64,000 nt of DNA from Gemmatimonadota bacterium (lineage in GTDB: Bacteria; Gemmatimonadota; Gemmatimonadetes; Gemmatimonadales; Gemmatimonadaceae): positions 16,434 through 80,433 of the forward strand of contig VHBO01000007.1 of NCBI GenBank assembly GCA_016871895.1, given 5' to 3'. Position numbers and translations under genes: made by a program. The notes under the pieces are model-generated. The model searched no databases and was not told the origin of the DNA. It worked only from the letters and a program-made list of their open reading frames with translations. Shown piece by piece: positions 61,816 to 64,000 of this stretch. Positions within the stretch are counted from its first letter, which is position 1; each line of letters starts with the position of its first letter.

Positions 61816-63921
61816 TTACTGGATCAGCCCCTGCGAGACCTGGTCCACGATGAAGGCGTAGCGGAACGCCTGCTCGCGGAGTCGCTCGTAGCGCCCCGAC
61901 GAGCCGCCGTGTCCTGCCCCCATATGCATCTTGAGGAGGAGCGGATGGCTGTCGGTCTTCGTCGCGCGGAGCCGCGCGACCCACTTGGTCGGCTCGAAGT
62001 AGCCGACGCGCGAATCATTGAGTCCGCTGGTGACGAGCATCCGCGGATACGCCTGCGGCCGCACGTTGTCATACGGGGAGTACCGCATCAGGTAGCGGTA
62101 CTCCTCGGGCTTCGCCGGATTCCCCCACTGCTCCCACTCCTGCGCGGTGAGGGGGATGCTCGCGTCGAGCATCGTGTTGATCACGTCGACGAACGGCACG
62201 TCGGCGACGATCACCTTGAAGAGCTCGGGGCGCTGGTTCGCGATCACCCCCATCAGAAGACCGCCGGCGCTCCCCCCGTTCGCGGCGAGCCGATCGGGGC
62301 TCGTGTAGCGCTCCCGGACGAGGTGATCGGCGACGTCGATGAAGTCGGTGAAGGTGTTCATCTTGTGCAGCATCTTCCCGTCGTCGTACCACGGGCGTCC
62401 CATCTCCTGCCCGCCGCGCACGTGCGCGATGGCATACGTGAAGCCGCGGTCGACGAGGGAGAAGCGCTGCGAGCTGAAGGTCGGCTCCGTGGTGGAGCCG
62501 TAGCTGCCGTACGCATAGAGCAGGAGCGGCGCCTTGCCGTCCCGCGCAACGCCCTTCCGGTGTACGAGCGAGATCGGGATCCGCGTGACGCCGTCGCGCG
62601 CGAGGGCGTACAGCCGCTCCACCTCATACCGCGCGGGGTCGTAGCCGCCCAGCACGGCGTCCCGCTTGAGCTCGGTGCGCGTCCGGCGGTCCATCTCGTA
62701 GTCGACGACCGTGTTCGGCGTCACGAGCGAGCTGTAGGTGAATCGGAGGGTGCGCGCGTCGTACTGCGGATTACTCCCCGGGAAGACACCGTAGGCCGCC
62801 TCGGGAAACGTCACCTCGTGCGACTCACGCCGCCCCTCGAGCCCGCTGATCCGCAAGCGACGCAGCCCGTCGCGCCGCTCCGACACCACGACGTGGTGCT
62901 TGAACGGCATCACCCCCTCGACGAAGACGTCGGCGCGGGGCGCGAGCCAGTCGGTCCAGTTCCGGCGCGACGGGTCGCGGAGCGGGGCGGTCATCACGCG
63001 GAAGTTCGGGGCATCCTCGTTGGTCGTGATGTAGAGCACCCCCTCGCCCGGCTCGACCTCGTATTCCACGCCGGCGCGGCGCGGCGCCACGACCCGCGGG
63101 GCCTCCGTCGGACGCGCCGTCGGGATGAGGTGCCATTCGCTCGAGGTGAACGAGGTCGACGAGATGAGGATGAACTCCCCGCTCCGGGACCGGGAGAGAT
63201 TCACGTTGAACAGCACGTCCGTGTCCTGATACACACTCACATCGGAGGCCCGGGGCGTGCCGATGACGTGCCGCCAGACGCGGTCCCCGCGTTTGGCGGA
63301 GTCGGGCGTCATATAAAACAGAGTGCGGTTGTCATCCGCCCACGCGAGCCCCCAGCTGAGCTTGACGATCTCGTCGGGGAGCCATCGCCCCGTCGCGAGG
63401 TCCTTGATGCGGAGGATGAAATCCTCGTACCCCGTCGTGTCGACGAGCACCGCGAGCCGCTGATGGTCCGGACTGACCTCCATCCCGCCAAGATCGTAGA
63501 AGGCGTGCCCCTCGGCCTCGGCGTTCTGGTCGAAGTACACCTCCTCCGGTGCGTCGAGCGCGCCCCGCTTCCGCGCGAAGATGGGATACGCCTTCCCCCG
63601 CTCGGTGCGCGTGTAGTAGTACCAGCCGTCGCGGCGGACGGGGACCTGACTGTCGTCCTCCTGGATTCGGCCCAGCATCTCATCGTAGAGCTGCCGTTGG
63701 AGCTGGGCCGTATGGGCGGTCATCGCGTCGGTGTAGCGATTCTCCGCCTCGAGGTACGGGATGGTCTCCGGATGGTTCCGGTCCTTGAAATAGGCGTAGG
63801 GGTCCACCCGCCGCTCGCCGTGCAGGACGGTCTCGACGGGGAGCTGTTTCGCGACGGGGGGCGTGGGGAACTGAGCGGACATCGGGGCGGCGAGGAGGGC
63901 GAGGAAGAGGACCGAACGCAT
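61816..63921 (-). CDS. ptrB: Secreted S9 peptidase, oligopeptidase B type
   Basis: 701 residues. An N-terminal signal peptide (MRSVLFLALLAAPMSAQ) indicates export, unlike most cytoplasmic PtrB. The seven-bladed propeller begins about residue 70. The catalytic domain has GGSAGGLLMGVIANQRPELF with the nucleophile Ser, the Asp in TSGLNDSRVGYFEPTKW, and the His in MHMGAGHGGSSGRY. It should cleave after basic residues of short peptides. The ATG at 63921 has a candidate promoter upstream. Confidence 0.93.
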   Translation of the reverse strand: MRSVLFLALLAAPMSAQFPTPPVAKQLPVETVLHGERRVDPYAYFKDRNHPETIPYLEAENRYTDAMTAHTAQLQRQLYDEMLGRIQEDDSQVPVRRDGWYYYTRTERGKAYPIFARKRGALDAPEEVYFDQNAEAEGHAFYDLGGMEVSPDHQRLAVLVDTTGYEDFILRIKDLATGRWLPDEIVKLSWGLAWADDNRTLFYMTPDSAKRGDRVWRHVIGTPRASDVSVYQDTDVLFNVNLSRSRSGEFILISSTSFTSSEWHLIPTARPTEAPRVVAPRRAGVEYEVEPGEGVLYITTNEDAPNFRVMTAPLRDPSRRNWTDWLAPRADVFVEGVMPFKHHVVVSERRDGLRRLRISGLEGRRESHEVTFPEAAYGVFPGSNPQYDARTLRFTYSSLVTPNTVVDYEMDRRTRTELKRDAVLGGYDPARYEVERLYALARDGVTRIPISLVHRKGVARDGKAPLLLYAYGSYGSTTEPTFSSQRFSLVDRGFTYAIAHVRGGQEMGRPWYDDGKMLHKMNTFTDFIDVADHLVRERYTSPDRLAANGGSAGGLLMGVIANQRPELFKVIVADVPFVDVINTMLDASIPLTAQEWEQWGNPAKPEEYRYLMRYSPYDNVRPQAYPRMLVTSGLNDSRVGYFEPTKWVARLRATKTDSHPLLLKMHMGAGHGGSSGRYERLREQAFRYAFIVDQVSQGLIQ

Positions 63922-63950
63922 CGCAATGGGCTCCGCGAGGGGGATGGGGA

Positions 63951-63979
63951 AAGGTATCCCCGGGATGCACTCGTGCGAC
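63951..63979 (-). promoter_or_regulatory. Candidate promoter of the oligopeptidase gene
   Basis: Minus strand GTCGCA (63974-63979), 17 bp, TACCTT (63951-63956), ending 29 bp before the ATG. The -35 is weak; the -10 follows the TAnCTT pattern. Confidence 0.35.
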
Positions 63980-64000
63980 GACGGAGGTGCGCGGGCCGAA

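Overview
The window is very GC-rich chromosomal DNA with tightly packed genes. Stop and start codons overlap repeatedly (ATGA, GTGA, TGATG) and many genes start with GTG. It carries Gram-negative functions: a lipoprotein signal peptidase, lipobox and Sec signal peptides, a beta-barrel-like secreted protein, and a MurE with the DNPR motif of meso-diaminopimelate-adding enzymes. The gene set and small secreted proteins suggest Gemmatimonadota. That is inference: no rRNA or other phylogenetic marker was compared.

Layout. Positions 1-4461 read leftwards and hold a zinc-ribbon protein, argS, a PfkB sugar kinase, purM and a secreted protein cut by the window edge. Positions 4533-17043, also leftwards, hold a methylmalonyl-CoA mutase large subunit, fbp, comEC, miaB with a soluble REC-histidine kinase, a secreted protein, a lipoprotein, cdd, deoB and alr. 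mazG (17078-17869) is the only rightward gene before 58.4 kb. Positions 17880-22999 carry a small membrane protein, a double-domain ALDH16-type dehydrogenase, deoC and asnS. With cdd and deoB this makes a nucleoside/deoxyribose salvage and catabolism neighbourhood. A CBS-domain gene and a 529-bp hairpin-rich gap follow.

Positions 24065-45403 form one long division and cell-wall (dcw) run, read from right to left: rsmH, ftsL, ftsI, murE, murF, mraY, murD, ftsW, murG, murC, ftsQ, ftsA, a hairpin plus promoter, ftsZ, an M23 peptidase, a membrane vWA-like protein, ftsY, recG. mraZ, murB and ddl are missing from it. Positions 45497-50769 hold a TPR protein, tRNA-Val, a 57-residue membrane protein, a peptidase, a 52-residue ORF, rluD, lspA and a DksA-type protein. 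Positions 50773-58417 hold ileS (IleRS2-like with a GXHH signature), yggS, ftsH, hpt and tilS. A rightward 58-residue membrane protein with a classical terminator comes next.

The most unusual stretch is 58.84-59.11 kb. It is an AT-rich island, hand-counted at 27% G+C over 58981-59070, inside DNA that is otherwise very GC-rich. It holds two exact DnaA-box-like TTTTCCACA sequences and two one-mismatch copies, a 14-bp palindrome and two 12-bp-phased direct repeats. Almost every gene to its left is transcribed away from it. I read it as a candidate chromosomal replication origin. To its right are a lone pntA-type transhydrogenase subunit, a GT2 glycosyltransferase and a secreted oligopeptidase B.

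Other points of interest are a promoter whose spacer is a nine-base homopolymer, two small membrane proteins of 57 and 58 residues, several promoters that would give almost leaderless mRNAs, and GC-rich terminator-like hairpins without U-tracts.
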